64,000 bases of DNA from Actinomycetota bacterium (GCA_014377015.1 JACMQL010000011.1:103684-167683); one strand, 5' to 3'; shown: positions 26,005-35,554, counted from the stretch's first letter. Notes: generated from the letters alone by a model not told the origin. Numbers and translations are program-made.

Positions 26005-27831
26005 ATGGGTCACTACACAGCCAATCTGCGCGACATTGAGTTCTGCCTCTTTGACCTCCTTGAACGCGACAAAATTTTGGGAACTTCGGTTTACAAAGAC
26101 CTCGATCGTGAAACTGTCATGGGCATGCTGGAGGAGATCAAGAGACTTGCCGAAAATGATCTTGCACAATCCTTTGTGGAAGGCGATCGTGTCGGAGTCG
26201 ACTTCAATCCCGCGACTGGTGATGTGAAACTGCCACCGTCATTTATCAAGTCATATCGCGCATACATGGATGGCGAGTGGTGGCGAATCGATGCCCCTGT
26301 TGAAATTGGTGGAACTGTCATCCCTGCTTCACTTCGATGGGCAATTGCTGAAATGGTTTTGGGTTCAAACCCCTCAATTCATATATACGCCTCTGGCACC
26401 TCCTTCGCACAAGTTGCCTATTACCTTGGAACGCCAGAGCAAAAGAAAATTGCAAAATTCATGGTTGATAAAGAGTGGGGAGCATCAATGATGCTCACTG
26501 AACCGGAAGCGGGTAGTGACGTCGGCGCGGGTCGCAGTAAAGCGGTCCAACAAGCCGATGGCACGTGGCATATCACTGGAACAAAAAGATTTATCACCTC
26601 CGGTGATAGCGACCTCAACGAGAACATTATTCACTTTGTGCTTGCACGTCGCGAAGGTGGCGGATCGGGAACAAAGGGTTTGAGTCTTTTCCTGATTCCG
26701 AAATTTATGTTTGATTTTGAAACTGGGGAACTCGGAAAACGCAACGGAGTTTATGTAACCAAAGTTGAAAGCAAGATGGGCCTTAATGTTTCATCGACCT
26801 GTGAAATGAATTTAGGTGAAAAAGAGCCCGCCGTTGGCTACTTATTGGGCGATGTTCATGAAGGTATCGCCCAGATGTTCAAGGTTATCGAGTTTGCCCG
26901 AATGATGGTTGGCACGAAAGCAATCGCCACATTGTCGGCTGGATACCAGCAAGCACTCGCCTACGCCAAAACGCGTGTGCAAGGCGGAGATATGAAAGTC
27001 ATGAATGACAAGACAAGTCCTCGTGTCACCATTATTAAACATCCTGATGTACGACGTTCGTTGATGACTCAAAAGGCATACTCAGAAGGTATGCGAGCGC
27101 TCGTTCTCTATACCGCTTCAATCCAAGATGCAGTCGTAATGGGAAAGGCTTCGGACGGAGACAAAGATACGCTTGAAGATTTGGAAGCCCGCAACGATCT
27201 CCTTCTCCCGGTGGTAAAGGGTTTCGGAAGTGAGAAATCCTGGACACTGCTCGGTACAGAATCACTGCAGACCTTCGGCGGGAGCGGTTTTACGCAAGAT
27301 TGGCCGGTTGAACAGTATGTGCGAGACGCGAAAATCGACACTCTGTATGAGGGGACAACAGCAATTCAAGGTCTGGACTTCTTCTTCCGAAAAATTATCA
27401 AAGATGGCGGTCGCGCAATCGGGCTGCTTGGAAAAGAGATTATGGCTTTCGCGACAACAGGTGGTGCTCTTAATGAAGAGAAGTTGGCGCTGCAAAATGC
27501 GCTGGACGACCTGAATGCAATCGTGGGAGTGCTCGTCACACATGCCATGGCCTCTCAAGAGAAGCCAGACGAAATTTATAAAGTCGGTCTAAATACCAGC
27601 CGTTGCTTGATGGTTGTCGGTGACATCATCATCGCTTGGCTACTTCTGCGCGAGGCAGAGATTGCCCAAAGTAAGTTAGTTGACGCTGGCAAAGATGCAG
27701 ATTTCTACACGGGAAAGATCGCATCCGCCAAATTTTTCGTGAGAAATACCCTGCCGCACGTCAGCGCCGACCGCGCAATCGTCGAAGCAACGGACAATTC
27801 CATCATGGAGATTCCGGAGAGCGCTTTCTAA
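26005..27831 (+). CDS. acyl-CoA dehydrogenase (long, C-terminally extended type)
   Basis: FAD enzyme of fatty-acid beta-oxidation or related acyl-CoA breakdown. The 608-residue form has an extra C-terminal helical domain. Motifs: MLTEPEAGSDVGAGRSKA (FAD/substrate region), GTKRFITSGD, QTFGGSGFTQDWPVEQYVRDAKI and YEGTTAIQGLDF with the catalytic-Glu stretch. The ATG at 26005 begins the conserved YTANLRDIEFCLFDLL; 31 upstream in-frame codons lack family similarity. Divergent from pilB. Confidence 0.93.
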   Translation: MGHYTANLRDIEFCLFDLLERDKILGTSVYKDLDRETVMGMLEEIKRLAENDLAQSFVEGDRVGVDFNPATGDVKLPPSFIKSYRAYMDGEWWRIDAPVEIGGTVIPASLRWAIAEMVLGSNPSIHIYASGTSFAQVAYYLGTPEQKKIAKFMVDKEWGASMMLTEPEAGSDVGAGRSKAVQQADGTWHITGTKRFITSGDSDLNENIIHFVLARREGGGSGTKGLSLFLIPKFMFDFETGELGKRNGVYVTKVESKMGLNVSSTCEMNLGEKEPAVGYLLGDVHEGIAQMFKVIEFARMMVGTKAIATLSAGYQQALAYAKTRVQGGDMKVMNDKTSPRVTIIKHPDVRRSLMTQKAYSEGMRALVLYTASIQDAVVMGKASDGDKDTLEDLEARNDLLLPVVKGFGSEKSWTLLGTESLQTFGGSGFTQDWPVEQYVRDAKIDTLYEGTTAIQGLDFFFRKIIKDGGRAIGLLGKEIMAFATTGGALNEEKLALQNALDDLNAIVGVLVTHAMASQEKPDEIYKVGLNTSRCLMVVGDIIIAWLLLREAEIAQSKLVDAGKDADFYTGKIASAKFFVRNTLPHVSADRAIVEATDNSIMEIPESAF

Positions 27832-27833
27832 AG

Positions 27834-27839
27834 TAACCT
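27834..27839 (+). promoter_or_regulatory. -10 box of the EamA gene (leaderless)
   Basis: TAACCT, six bases, then the GTG start at 27846. Confidence 0.45.
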
Positions 27840-27845
27840 TCGCGG

Positions 27846-28766
27846 GTGTTCAAATCCCTTCGCGCTGAAGGATTGCTCGTACTTGGCGCTGCTCTCTTTG
27901 CCCTGAACGGAGTGGTCTCAAAGTTGGTCCTCGAGAGCGGGCTTTCGGCTTGGCGACTTACGCAAGTTCGATGCACGGGGGCTTTCTTAATACTTCTCCT
28001 CTTTGTTGCCGCGCGAAAAGGCGTCGAGCTAAAACCAACTCGCGCCGAACTGCCATGGTTGGCTGCATACGGAATCGTCGGATTCGCCCTCGTGCAAGTG
28101 GGCTATTTCATTGCAATCGCGCGCATGCACGTCAGCATTGCTTTAATTATCGAATTCACGGCGCCGATTTGGATTGTTCTCTACATTCGATTCGTCCGTA
28201 AAAAACATGTACCAATAACTATGTGGTTGGCGTTGATTTTCGGATTCCTTGGGCTACTTCTCATCACGCAAGTGTGGAAAGGTCTAACCCTCGACGCAAT
28301 CGGTCTTATCGCGGCATTTCTGGATGCTTTTGCGCTAGCGGGTTACTTCCTGCTGGGAGAAAAACTAGTTGTACATAGATCCACAGACACACTGACGGTT
28401 TGGGGGTTGGGATTTGCATCTCTGGTCTGGGTGCTAATTACCCCAGTGTGGAGTTTTCCTTATGAGGTGTTCACGCGCGATATAAACCTGCTCGGAAAAT
28501 TCAGCGAGTACTCGGTACCCGGATGGGTTCCGATTTTATGGATTGTTGTCGCTGGAACAATCCTGCCCTACCTCTTTGTACTTAGCGGGCTGCGTCATCT
28601 CTCCGCCTCGACAAGCAGCATGATCGGGATGCTCGAACCGCTAGTTGCCGGAATCATCGCCTGGTGGTGGCTGCGCGAAACTCTCACAGTGATTCAACTT
28701 ATCGGAGGCGCTGTGGTAATTATTGGCATCGTGTTAGCGGATAGAGCGCGACGTCAAGCAGTTTGA
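27846..28766 (+). CDS. EamA/DMT-family transporter
   Basis: 306 residues with about ten membrane helices arranged as two five-helix EamA repeats (GAALFALNGVVSKLVLES at the N-terminus; LGEKLVVHRSTDTLTVWGLGF in the second half). Members export amino acids or other metabolites; the substrate is unknown. GTG start with its own promoter-like box inside the short gap after the acyl-CoA dehydrogenase. Its TGA abuts the convergent dnaB stop. Confidence 0.88.
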   Translation: MFKSLRAEGLLVLGAALFALNGVVSKLVLESGLSAWRLTQVRCTGAFLILLLFVAARKGVELKPTRAELPWLAAYGIVGFALVQVGYFIAIARMHVSIALIIEFTAPIWIVLYIRFVRKKHVPITMWLALIFGFLGLLLITQVWKGLTLDAIGLIAAFLDAFALAGYFLLGEKLVVHRSTDTLTVWGLGFASLVWVLITPVWSFPYEVFTRDINLLGKFSEYSVPGWVPILWIVVAGTILPYLFVLSGLRHLSASTSSMIGMLEPLVAGIIAWWWLRETLTVIQLIGGAVVIIGIVLADRARRQAV

Positions 28767-30164
28767 TTAATTATCGCCGCGCTGTTGGGTGTAATCAGCC
28801 GGACTAGAACTCTGCGGCATATCGACGAAACGAGCAAAGTGGAGTTGGGCTGAGACAGTGATCGTGCGAGTAGGACCGTTACGGTGCTTAGCAATGATGA
28901 GATCGGCTTCACCCGAGCGGTTCTGGCTGTCATAAAGATCATCCCTGTGCAGCAAAATGACGAGGTCCGCGTCCTGCTCAATAGATCCAGATTCACGCAG
29001 ATCCGAAAGCATCGGCTTCTTATCTGATCGCTGTTCTGGCGAACGGTTGAGCTGCGAGATCGCAATCACTGGAACATTGAGTTCCTTGGCCAAGAGTTTG
29101 AGTTGACGGGAAAATTCGGATACTTCTTGCTGACGGTTTTCAACTTTCTTACCACTGCTCATCAACTGTAGATAGTCAATGACAATCAATTTCAAATCAT
29201 GACGCTGTTTTAAGCGACGGGCTTTCGCACGAATTTCCATCAAAGAAAGATTGGCGGAGTCATCGATGAAAAGCGGTGCTGCCGAAATTTCACCCATGCG
29301 ACGAGCCAAGCGTGACCATTCTTCATCGCTGAGATTTCCTGAGCGAAGATTATTAAGACCAACACGAGCCTCTGAAGAGAGCATGCGCATTGTGATTTCA
29401 GATCGGCTCATTTCAAGAGAAAAGATCACTGCAGTGTGGCCGCCCTGAATAGAAGCATGGCGAGCAATATCAAGTCCGAGAGTGGATTTTCCGACGGCTG
29501 GGCGCGCGGCGAGTACTACCATGTTGCCTGGATGAAGTCCGTTGGTAAGAGTGTCGAGATCTTTAAATCCAGTCTTAATTCCCTCAGCGCCAATGCCTTT
29601 AGAGATTGCTTCAATCTCGTCTAGCGCTTGCGGAAGCAAAGTACTCAACTGAACATAATCATCATTAGAACGCCGCTCGGTTACTGCATAGACCTCGGCT
29701 TGCGCTTGATCTACTGATTCATCGACATCACCTTCAGCGCTGTAACCGATTTGCACAATCTTTGTTCCGGCCTCTACTAGGCGGCGCATAATGGCGCGCT
29801 CTCGAACTATCTTCGCGTAGTACCCCGCATTAGCTGCGGTTGGCACAGAGGAAATAAGTGTGTGTAGGTAAGGGGCGCCACCGGCACGAGCGATCTCACC
29901 ACGCTTGGTAAGTTCTGCAGAAACGGTTACTGCATCTGCTGGTTCGCCTCGGCCGTATAAATCCAAAATGGTGTCATAAATGATCTCGTGTGCAGGTCGA
30001 TAAAAATCGCGCTCTCGCAAAACCTCAACGACATCTGCGATGGCATCCTTACTCAACATCATCCCGCCGAGCACACTCTGCTCCGCGATTAAATCTTGGG
30101 GTGGGGTTCTCTCAAATTCAGGTTCAGAGCGGCCTACTCGTTGCGGAAGTTCAGCGTTGCTCAC
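28767..30164 (-). CDS. dnaB: replicative DNA helicase
   Basis: Hexameric 5'-3' helicase of the replication fork. The 465 residues show the N-terminal hairpin domain (AEQSVLGGMMLS), Walker A ARPAVGKSTLG, Walker B LIVIDYLQLM and the C-terminal SGSIEQDADLVILLHRD. GTG start preceded by AAAGGTGG. No intein. In related genomes it follows rplI directly; here two metabolic genes lie between. Confidence 0.97.
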   Translation of the reverse strand: MSNAELPQRVGRSEPEFERTPPQDLIAEQSVLGGMMLSKDAIADVVEVLRERDFYRPAHEIIYDTILDLYGRGEPADAVTVSAELTKRGEIARAGGAPYLHTLISSVPTAANAGYYAKIVRERAIMRRLVEAGTKIVQIGYSAEGDVDESVDQAQAEVYAVTERRSNDDYVQLSTLLPQALDEIEAISKGIGAEGIKTGFKDLDTLTNGLHPGNMVVLAARPAVGKSTLGLDIARHASIQGGHTAVIFSLEMSRSEITMRMLSSEARVGLNNLRSGNLSDEEWSRLARRMGEISAAPLFIDDSANLSLMEIRAKARRLKQRHDLKLIVIDYLQLMSSGKKVENRQQEVSEFSRQLKLLAKELNVPVIAISQLNRSPEQRSDKKPMLSDLRESGSIEQDADLVILLHRDDLYDSQNRSGEADLIIAKHRNGPTRTITVSAQLHFARFVDMPQSSSPADYTQQRGDN

Positions 30165-30461
30165 TGTTCCACCTTTCCAAAGACCACTGACATGGACTCA
30201 GACCGTCCGCGGTCATCATCTGCCTCAGCACGAACCGTAGGCAAAAGCAGGGTGATAAGCGAGAAACGGCGCCACGCTGTAAACAGCAGGTGTGGAGAAG
30301 TCCTCGAAAAACCGTTTCCTGCTGTGCAAGCCCCTGTTCATAAGTTGTGGGTAACGTGCCTATGATCCACCTCTTGACTCTAAAAGTGCAGGTCAGAGCA
30401 GTAAAGATCAATCAGGACGGTGTGGATAAAGGATTTTCTGGAAATCTCATATATTGAACAT
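30165..30461. promoter_or_regulatory. dnaB upstream region with two DnaA boxes
   Basis: A 297-base gap. It contains TGTGGATAA at 30421-30429, a perfect DnaA box core, and TTGTGGGTAA at 30345-30354. A 7-bp inverted repeat CAGCAGG/CCTGCTG (30284-30290 and 30318-30324) encloses 27 bases. No gene is seen. Confidence 0.45.
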
Positions 30462-32909
30462 TTACGCTTTCACGCGCTCATGCGTGGGGTCGAAAAGCGG
30501 CTCTGCCGAAATCGTGCCCACCACCCATTGCCCGAAGAAATCAACTTCAATCTCGGAACCGACCTCGCAATATCCCAACGGTAAGTAGGCATAGGCGATC
30601 GCCTTTGCGATGGAATATCCCTGGCCGCCACTTTTTATACGTCCGATAATCTCATCGCCTTTGCGTACCGGCTCGTTACCGAGGGGAACGCGTCGGATGT
30701 CGTCAAATACTATTGCTACCAATTTTCGTGAAATCTTTTCGCGTTCTGCCATTACCGCATCGCGACCGAAAAAGTTTTCCTTCTTAGTTGAGACGGCAAA
30801 GCCCAATCCTGCCTCCCATGGATTTGTCTCAGTTGAGATCTCACCTGCCCAGGCTCTATAACCTTTCTCAAGACGCAAGGACTCAATTGCCTTGTAACCA
30901 CATGCCATTAAACCTTCATTTTTACCAGCCTCGCATATGGCTTTCCACACGTCGGCACCGTGAAATGTCGGCGCATAGATTTCCCACCCCAACTCGCCAA
31001 CATATGTGATTCGGGTTGCCCGAACTTCTATACCCGCAATATCTATCAGTCGTGAATGCATAAATGGAAAATTCTTATTACTTAGATCGAACTCTGTGGT
31101 TTTCGCAAGAATGTCACGTGCGCGAGGTCCCCAAATACCAAAGCAGGTGAGGCTTTCAGTGATATCACTTATTTCTACAGCAAAATTGTCTTCACGTTTC
31201 CTCTTCTCCAACCATTCTCTATCGTGCACCCCAAAGGCGGTTCCTGTAACGATCATGTAAGAATTTTCTGCAATTTGGGTTACGGTGAAATCAGAGGCAA
31301 TCCCACCGCGTGAATTCAAAACTTGCGTGTACACAGTGCGCCCTATGCCTTTGACTACATCATTGGCGCACACGAAATTGAGAAACTCACTCGCTTGAGC
31401 CCCTTCAACAAGAATCTTCGAAAAGCTAGATTCGTCGAATATCCCGGCTGTTTGGCGCGTTGCCAAATGCTCAGCGCGGACTGCACTTGACCAGTTCTTT
31501 CCAGCCCAGCCGTATGGTTGAAACTCATCAGTGCTTGCGTGAGGAGCATAATAATTTACTCTCTCCCAACCAGCCTTCTCTCCGAAGAGTGCTCCCGCAC
31601 TCTGGTGCCAGTCGTACACCGGAGATTTCTTTAGCGGGCGTGCACTTTTTCTCTCCTCACCTGGGTAGTGAATGTCGTAGTAAGCCTCATAATTTTCAGT
31701 CACCCTCTCTAATGTAAATCTTGGTGATGTGTACGAAGCTCCGAAGCGACGGATATCCATGTGCCATAGATCCATTGTCGGCTCACCGGCAACAACCCAC
31801 TCAGCAACAACTTTGCCAATACCTCCCGCTCCTGCAATGCCATGTGCGCAAAATCCTGCCGCAACATAGAAGCCACCGACGGAACTTTCTCCGAGACAGA
31901 ACTCATTATCTGGAGTGAATCCCTCTGGACCGTTAATGAAATTTTTCACACCGATCGAGCCCATTTTTGGTACACGTATTTGCGAATTTTCCGCAATCTC
32001 TTCGAAACGATCCCAATCCTCTGACAATAATTTTCCGTTGAAATCAGCGGGAATGTGATCTAAGTTCTCGTAATCAGCGCTCCACGCCGCAGAACGACGC
32101 TCGTATCCACCCATGAGAAGTCCGCTTACTTCTTGACGGAAATATATGAGGAGATCTGGGTCGCGCAATGATGGCAGTAAAGGTGTATTTGGTGGAAGGA
32201 AATTTTCGGTGATCAAGTACTGATGACTCATTGGGACTATCGGAATTCGTACACCCACCATCCTTCCTATTTCAGGAGCAAACATTCCGCCGCAGTTAAC
32301 GACCACTTCACATTCGATTTTTCCTTTATCTGTCTGTACGTATGCCACTCGTCCATTTTCGGTGCCGATGCTCAGCACTCGTGTGTGAGTGAAAATGCGC
32401 ACGCCGCCTTTACGAGCACCAGATGCGAGCGCGTGGGCCAACTGTGATGGATCAACTTGTCCATCTGACTCCATGTAACAAGCGCCTACAACTCCGTCGA
32501 GATCTATAAGAGGAAATAATTCCTGTGCCTCTCTTGGTGATATTTCATGCAAGTCCAGTCCGAAAGTCTTTGCCCAGCCAATCTGTCGACGAATCTCCTC
32601 CATACGCTCTGGAGTTGAGGCCAGCTTGATGCTTCCGCACTCTCGCCATCCAGGTGGTGTGTCAGAAGCCTCTAACGTGCGATAAAGATCCACCGAATGC
32701 ATATTCATTTTTGTAAGAGTGGGATCGGCACGTAGTTGACCGACTAAACCGGCGGAATGAAATGTTGATCCACTGGTCAGGTCGCTGCGATCCAATAGGA
32801 GCACGTCTTTCTCACCGAGTTCGGCAAGGTGATACGCGACGGATGTGCCGCCGACTCCTCCACCGATAATTACAATCTTTGCTTTATCTGGAAATACAGA
32901 CGCCGTCAT
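30462..32909 (-). CDS. FAD-dependent dehydrogenase with GcvT domain (dimethylglycine/sarcosine dehydrogenase type)
   Basis: 815 residues: an N-terminal DAO-type FAD domain (IVIIGGGVGGTSVAYHLAELG; STFHSAGLVGQLR, the usual flavin-His site), a middle FAO_M domain, then GCV_T and C-terminal barrel domains that bind tetrahydrofolate. Such enzymes demethylate dimethylglycine or sarcosine and pass the C1 unit to folate. The ATG at 32909 begins the FAD fold and has a TACATT box six bases upstream; 63 further in-frame codons overlap the divergent gene and are rejected. The neighbour resembles a choline kinase, hinting at a methylamine or choline-derived substrate. Confidence 0.88.
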   Translation of the reverse strand: MTASVFPDKAKIVIIGGGVGGTSVAYHLAELGEKDVLLLDRSDLTSGSTFHSAGLVGQLRADPTLTKMNMHSVDLYRTLEASDTPPGWRECGSIKLASTPERMEEIRRQIGWAKTFGLDLHEISPREAQELFPLIDLDGVVGACYMESDGQVDPSQLAHALASGARKGGVRIFTHTRVLSIGTENGRVAYVQTDKGKIECEVVVNCGGMFAPEIGRMVGVRIPIVPMSHQYLITENFLPPNTPLLPSLRDPDLLIYFRQEVSGLLMGGYERRSAAWSADYENLDHIPADFNGKLLSEDWDRFEEIAENSQIRVPKMGSIGVKNFINGPEGFTPDNEFCLGESSVGGFYVAAGFCAHGIAGAGGIGKVVAEWVVAGEPTMDLWHMDIRRFGASYTSPRFTLERVTENYEAYYDIHYPGEERKSARPLKKSPVYDWHQSAGALFGEKAGWERVNYYAPHASTDEFQPYGWAGKNWSSAVRAEHLATRQTAGIFDESSFSKILVEGAQASEFLNFVCANDVVKGIGRTVYTQVLNSRGGIASDFTVTQIAENSYMIVTGTAFGVHDREWLEKRKREDNFAVEISDITESLTCFGIWGPRARDILAKTTEFDLSNKNFPFMHSRLIDIAGIEVRATRITYVGELGWEIYAPTFHGADVWKAICEAGKNEGLMACGYKAIESLRLEKGYRAWAGEISTETNPWEAGLGFAVSTKKENFFGRDAVMAEREKISRKLVAIVFDDIRRVPLGNEPVRKGDEIIGRIKSGGQGYSIAKAIAYAYLPLGYCEVGSEIEVDFFGQWVVGTISAEPLFDPTHERVKA

Positions 32910-32915
32910 GTCTGA

Positions 32916-32925
32916 AATGTATCCT
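32916..32925. promoter_or_regulatory. overlapping back-to-back -10 boxes of two divergent leaderless genes
   Basis: Plus strand TATCCT (32920-32925), six bases, ATG 32932. Minus strand TACATT (32921-32916), six bases, ATG 32909. The two boxes share positions 32920-32921, and only 22 bases separate the start codons. Confidence 0.55.
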
Positions 32926-32931
32926 GAAGCG

Positions 32932-33849
32932 ATGAACGACTCCATCTCCTCGTTAGAGCATAAATACGGGTCCCTCCTGGATGGCGTGAGAATTTTGCAA
33001 TCGCGGCCCGCCATTGTCGAACTTTCCGGCGGCCTCACCAACAAAAATCTCCTAATTGAGAATGAGTTTGGAAAAACAGTTGCCCGCATCTCAAGCAACT
33101 CTTCCTACCTGCTGTCAATTGATCGGGAATCGGAATACCAGAATTCGAAATTAGCGGCGGCGATCGGAATTGCACCAGAGGTCCTTGATTACCTGCCTGG
33201 GCGCGGTCTTCTCGTAATTAAATATATTGAAGGTCAAACGTGCTCGGCTCGCGATGTCGAACTTAATCTGTCGCGGATTGCCGAAAGTTGCAGAGTTCTG
33301 CACTCCGCGCAGCGCTTCACAAGGGATTTCGATATGTTCGAGATCCAAAAATCCTACTTAGAAATAGTGCAAGAGCGAGGCTTCAGACTTCCTCATGGCT
33401 ACCTCGGCTACACGGAAAAGCTGGTGGAAATCCGGCGAGCACTCAGCGTTCTAGATGAAGGTACTGTCCCGTGCAACAACGATCTATTACCAGGTAACTT
33501 CATTGATGACGGAGAGAAGATCTGGATAATCGATTATGAGTATTCCGGTAACAACGATGCTTGCTTTGAGTTAGGAAATATCTGGGCGGAATCATTTCTT
33601 GATCTTGATCGCTTAGCAGAACTTGTCAGCGCCTACTACGGGGCAACGCGACCAGAGAAATTTGCGCGAGCCTGGCTGTTAGCCCTTGCCGCAAAGTACG
33701 GTTGGACACTTTGGGCTTCCATCCAGAGTTCAGTATCTGATCTGGATTTTGATTTCTGGTCATGGGGTATGGAGAAATACGTGCTGGCGCAGAAAGAATT
33801 CTCCAGCGATATGTTCTTAACGATGCTTGATCAGGTGCAGCAAAAATAG
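32932..33849 (+). CDS. choline/ethanolamine kinase-like phosphotransferase
   Basis: 305 residues of the APH/choline kinase fold: a glycine loop LSGGLTNKNLLI, an ATP-binding VARIS, the Brenner-like loop PCNNDLLPGNFIDDG (about residue 180) and the metal-binding IIDYEYSGNND. The usual HxD catalytic loop reads NND, with the His replaced. Substrate not known; its partner gene suggests an amino-alcohol or methylated amine. Start at 32932 chosen by the leaderless pattern; ATG 32908 and 32917 are alternatives. Confidence 0.8.
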   Translation: MNDSISSLEHKYGSLLDGVRILQSRPAIVELSGGLTNKNLLIENEFGKTVARISSNSSYLLSIDRESEYQNSKLAAAIGIAPEVLDYLPGRGLLVIKYIEGQTCSARDVELNLSRIAESCRVLHSAQRFTRDFDMFEIQKSYLEIVQERGFRLPHGYLGYTEKLVEIRRALSVLDEGTVPCNNDLLPGNFIDDGEKIWIIDYEYSGNNDACFELGNIWAESFLDLDRLAELVSAYYGATRPEKFARAWLLALAAKYGWTLWASIQSSVSDLDFDFWSWGMEKYVLAQKEFSSDMFLTMLDQVQQK

Positions 33850-33850
33850 A

Positions 33851-33878
33851 ACGGGCCCGCTGTGATCAGCAGACCCGT
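33851..33878. terminator. bidirectional hairpin between the kinase-like gene and rplI
   Basis: ACGGG (33851-33855) pairs with CCCGT (33874-33878) and GCTG (33859-33862) with CAGC (33867-33870) around a TGAT loop, in the 46-base gap of convergent genes. Downstream on the plus strand is TTGTTTT, slightly too far for a classic terminator. Confidence 0.5.
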
Positions 33879-33895
33879 CCTACGATTGAGTTGTT

Positions 33896-34345
33896 TTAAG
33901 CAGCAGCGACGACCGAGATTGAGATGTCGGCAACTACATGATGTGAAAGTGAAACTTTGGCTGTGTGTGAACCAGTCTTTTTGATGTGACCCGCCAGGGT
34001 GACATCATGACGATCAACATCCAGACCTGTGGCTGCCTTAATTCCAACTGCAACATCCTTGTCAGTAACCGAACCGAAGAGACGCCCTGCGGTGCCGACC
34101 TTCACGGTAACGACGATTGTTGCGGCTTCAAGGGTTGCCTTGATTTCTTTCGCATGATCAAGATCGCGTACCTCTCGAGACGCGCGCGCGCGACGAATGC
34201 TTTCAATCTGCTTCTCGCCACCGAGTGACCATGCAATTGCATTTCCACGTGGGAGAAGAAAATTACGAGCAAATCCATCCTTGACAGTTACTACATCACC
34301 TGCACGGCCCAAACCTGAGACCTCACGAGTCAGAATAAGTTTCAT
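33896..34345 (-). CDS. rplI: 50S ribosomal protein L9
   Basis: 149 residues with the L9 N-terminal signature GLGRAGDVVTVKDGFARNFLLPRGNA, a long linking helix, and the C-terminal rRNA-binding domain. Twelve bases after rpsR in the rpsF-ssb-rpsR-rplI operon. Confidence 0.98.
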   Translation of the reverse strand: MKLILTREVSGLGRAGDVVTVKDGFARNFLLPRGNAIAWSLGGEKQIESIRRARASREVRDLDHAKEIKATLEAATIVVTVKVGTAGRLFGSVTDKDVAVGIKAATGLDVDRHDVTLAGHIKKTGSHTAKVSLSHHVVADISISVVAAA

Positions 34346-34357
34346 TATTGAGACCCC

Positions 34358-34645
34358 TTATCGCGCTGTTGATGTGTAGGGGAGAAGTGCAACTTCTCTG
34401 CTGTTCTTTACTGCAGTAGCAATTGAACGTTGATGCTGCGTGCATGCCCCAGTTACTCGTCGAGCGCGGATCTTGCCGCGATCAGAAATGTACTTACGTA
34501 GAGTGGTGATGTCTTTGTAATCGATATAACTCACCTTGTCACGGCAGAAACTGCAAGGCTTCTTCTTAAACTTCTTATTGAGCGCTGCTGCCTTTGCCGA
34601 TTTATTCTTCGGCTCCTTCAGCGCTCGGTTATTACGTGCTCCCAT
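34358..34645 (-). CDS. rpsR: 30S ribosomal protein S18 (zinc-type)
   Basis: 95 residues; lysine-rich N-terminus, [18 protein letters not shown] with a CxxC pair and a later Cys (TGACTQHQR), indicating the cysteine-containing form. Core [22 protein letters not shown] is typical. It binds next to S6, whose gene heads the operon. Confidence 0.97.
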   Translation of the reverse strand: MGARNNRALKEPKNKSAKAAALNKKFKKKPCSFCRDKVSYIDYKDITTLRKYISDRGKIRARRVTGACTQHQRSIATAVKNSREVALLPYTSTAR

Positions 34646-34709
34646 TGTGGTGCTCCTTTACGGGGTGCCCTGCTGCTCGCAGGAATGGATTGGATGGTGG
34701 ACGGTTAGA

Positions 34710-35210
34710 TTAAAACGGTGGCTCGTCGTTGGTGGTGGTTGCCCATCCACCGCCGGCCGGTGAAGAAGAAGCGGCAGCCCATGGATCTTCATGTGAAGTA
34801 TCGCTGGAGCCCGCAGAGAATCCGCCTGGCGCTCCGCCTTGGCGAGTTGTCTTCGTGATCTTCGCTGTCGCATAGCGCAAGGAAGGTCCGACCTCATCGA
34901 CTTCTACTTCAAAGATTGTGCGCTTTTCGCCTTCTTTGGTTTCATACGAACGCTGTTTCAAGCGGCCCGAGAGAATAACGCGCGTTCCTTTAGATAAAGT
35001 TTCCGCAACATTTTCTGCTGCTTCACGCCAAAGTGAACAACGTAGAAAGAGTGTGTCGCCGTCCTTCCATTCGTTTGTCTTCCGATCGAAAGTTCGAGGG
35101 GTAGAGGCCACGGTGAAATTTGCAACGGCAAAACCAGATGGAGTGAATCTCAACTCTGGATCATCGACAAGATTGCCGATCATCGTGATATTTGTATCTC
35201 CTGCTGCCAT
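34710..35210 (-). CDS. ssb: single-stranded DNA-binding protein
   Basis: 166 residues: OB-fold in the first 110 residues ([41 protein letters not shown]), a Gly/Ser-rich flexible tail and the acidic tip DEPPF that recruits repair and replication proteins. Lies between rpsF and rpsR as in other bacteria. Confidence 0.97.
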   Translation of the reverse strand: MAAGDTNITMIGNLVDDPELRFTPSGFAVANFTVASTPRTFDRKTNEWKDGDTLFLRCSLWREAAENVAETLSKGTRVILSGRLKQRSYETKEGEKRTIFEVEVDEVGPSLRYATAKITKTTRQGGAPGGFSAGSSDTSHEDPWAAASSSPAGGGWATTTNDEPPF

Positions 35211-35269
35211 ATTCTTCTCTTTTCTCGGGTGTTCTTGGAACCGAAATTATTGACTTAATAACTATTGAG

Positions 35270-35554
35270 TTATTCGGGCCGTATAACTTTTGTGCGCAGA
35301 ACAGCTTCGTTTAAATTAAGTTGACGATCCAACTCTTTAATAGCAGCTGGTTCGCAGTGCATGTCTATGACAGCGTAAATACCTTCAGACTTCTTTTGGA
35401 TTTCAAAGGACATTCTGCGCTTGCCCCAAACGTCGAGTTTGTCGACGCGGCCCCCGCTTTCCTTAATGATTTTCAGATAAGTCTCAAGACTTGGAGAGAC
35501 TGTGCGTTCTTCTAGTTCTGGATCAAGGATGACCATTAATTCATAGTGACGCAT
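35270..35554 (-). CDS. rpsF: 30S ribosomal protein S6
   Basis: 94 residues: [19 protein letters not shown] at the N-terminus and [25 protein letters not shown] in the middle. First gene of the operon with strong AGAGGAGG upstream. A structured leader precedes it (see 35555-35640). Confidence 0.97.
   Translation of the reverse strand: MRHYELMVILDPELEERTVSPSLETYLKIIKESGGRVDKLDVWGKRRMSFEIQKKSEGIYAVIDMHCEPAAIKELDRQLNLNEAVLRTKVIRPE

Noticed and set aside
30151..30411. Minus-strand 86-codon frame upstream of dnaB
   Set aside because: It overlaps the dnaB start and DnaA boxes and has no recognisable features.
32845..33098. Long starts of the divergent kinase-like and FAD genes
   Set aside because: They overlap each other and add residues with no family similarity; the shorter starts have -10 boxes at the right distance.
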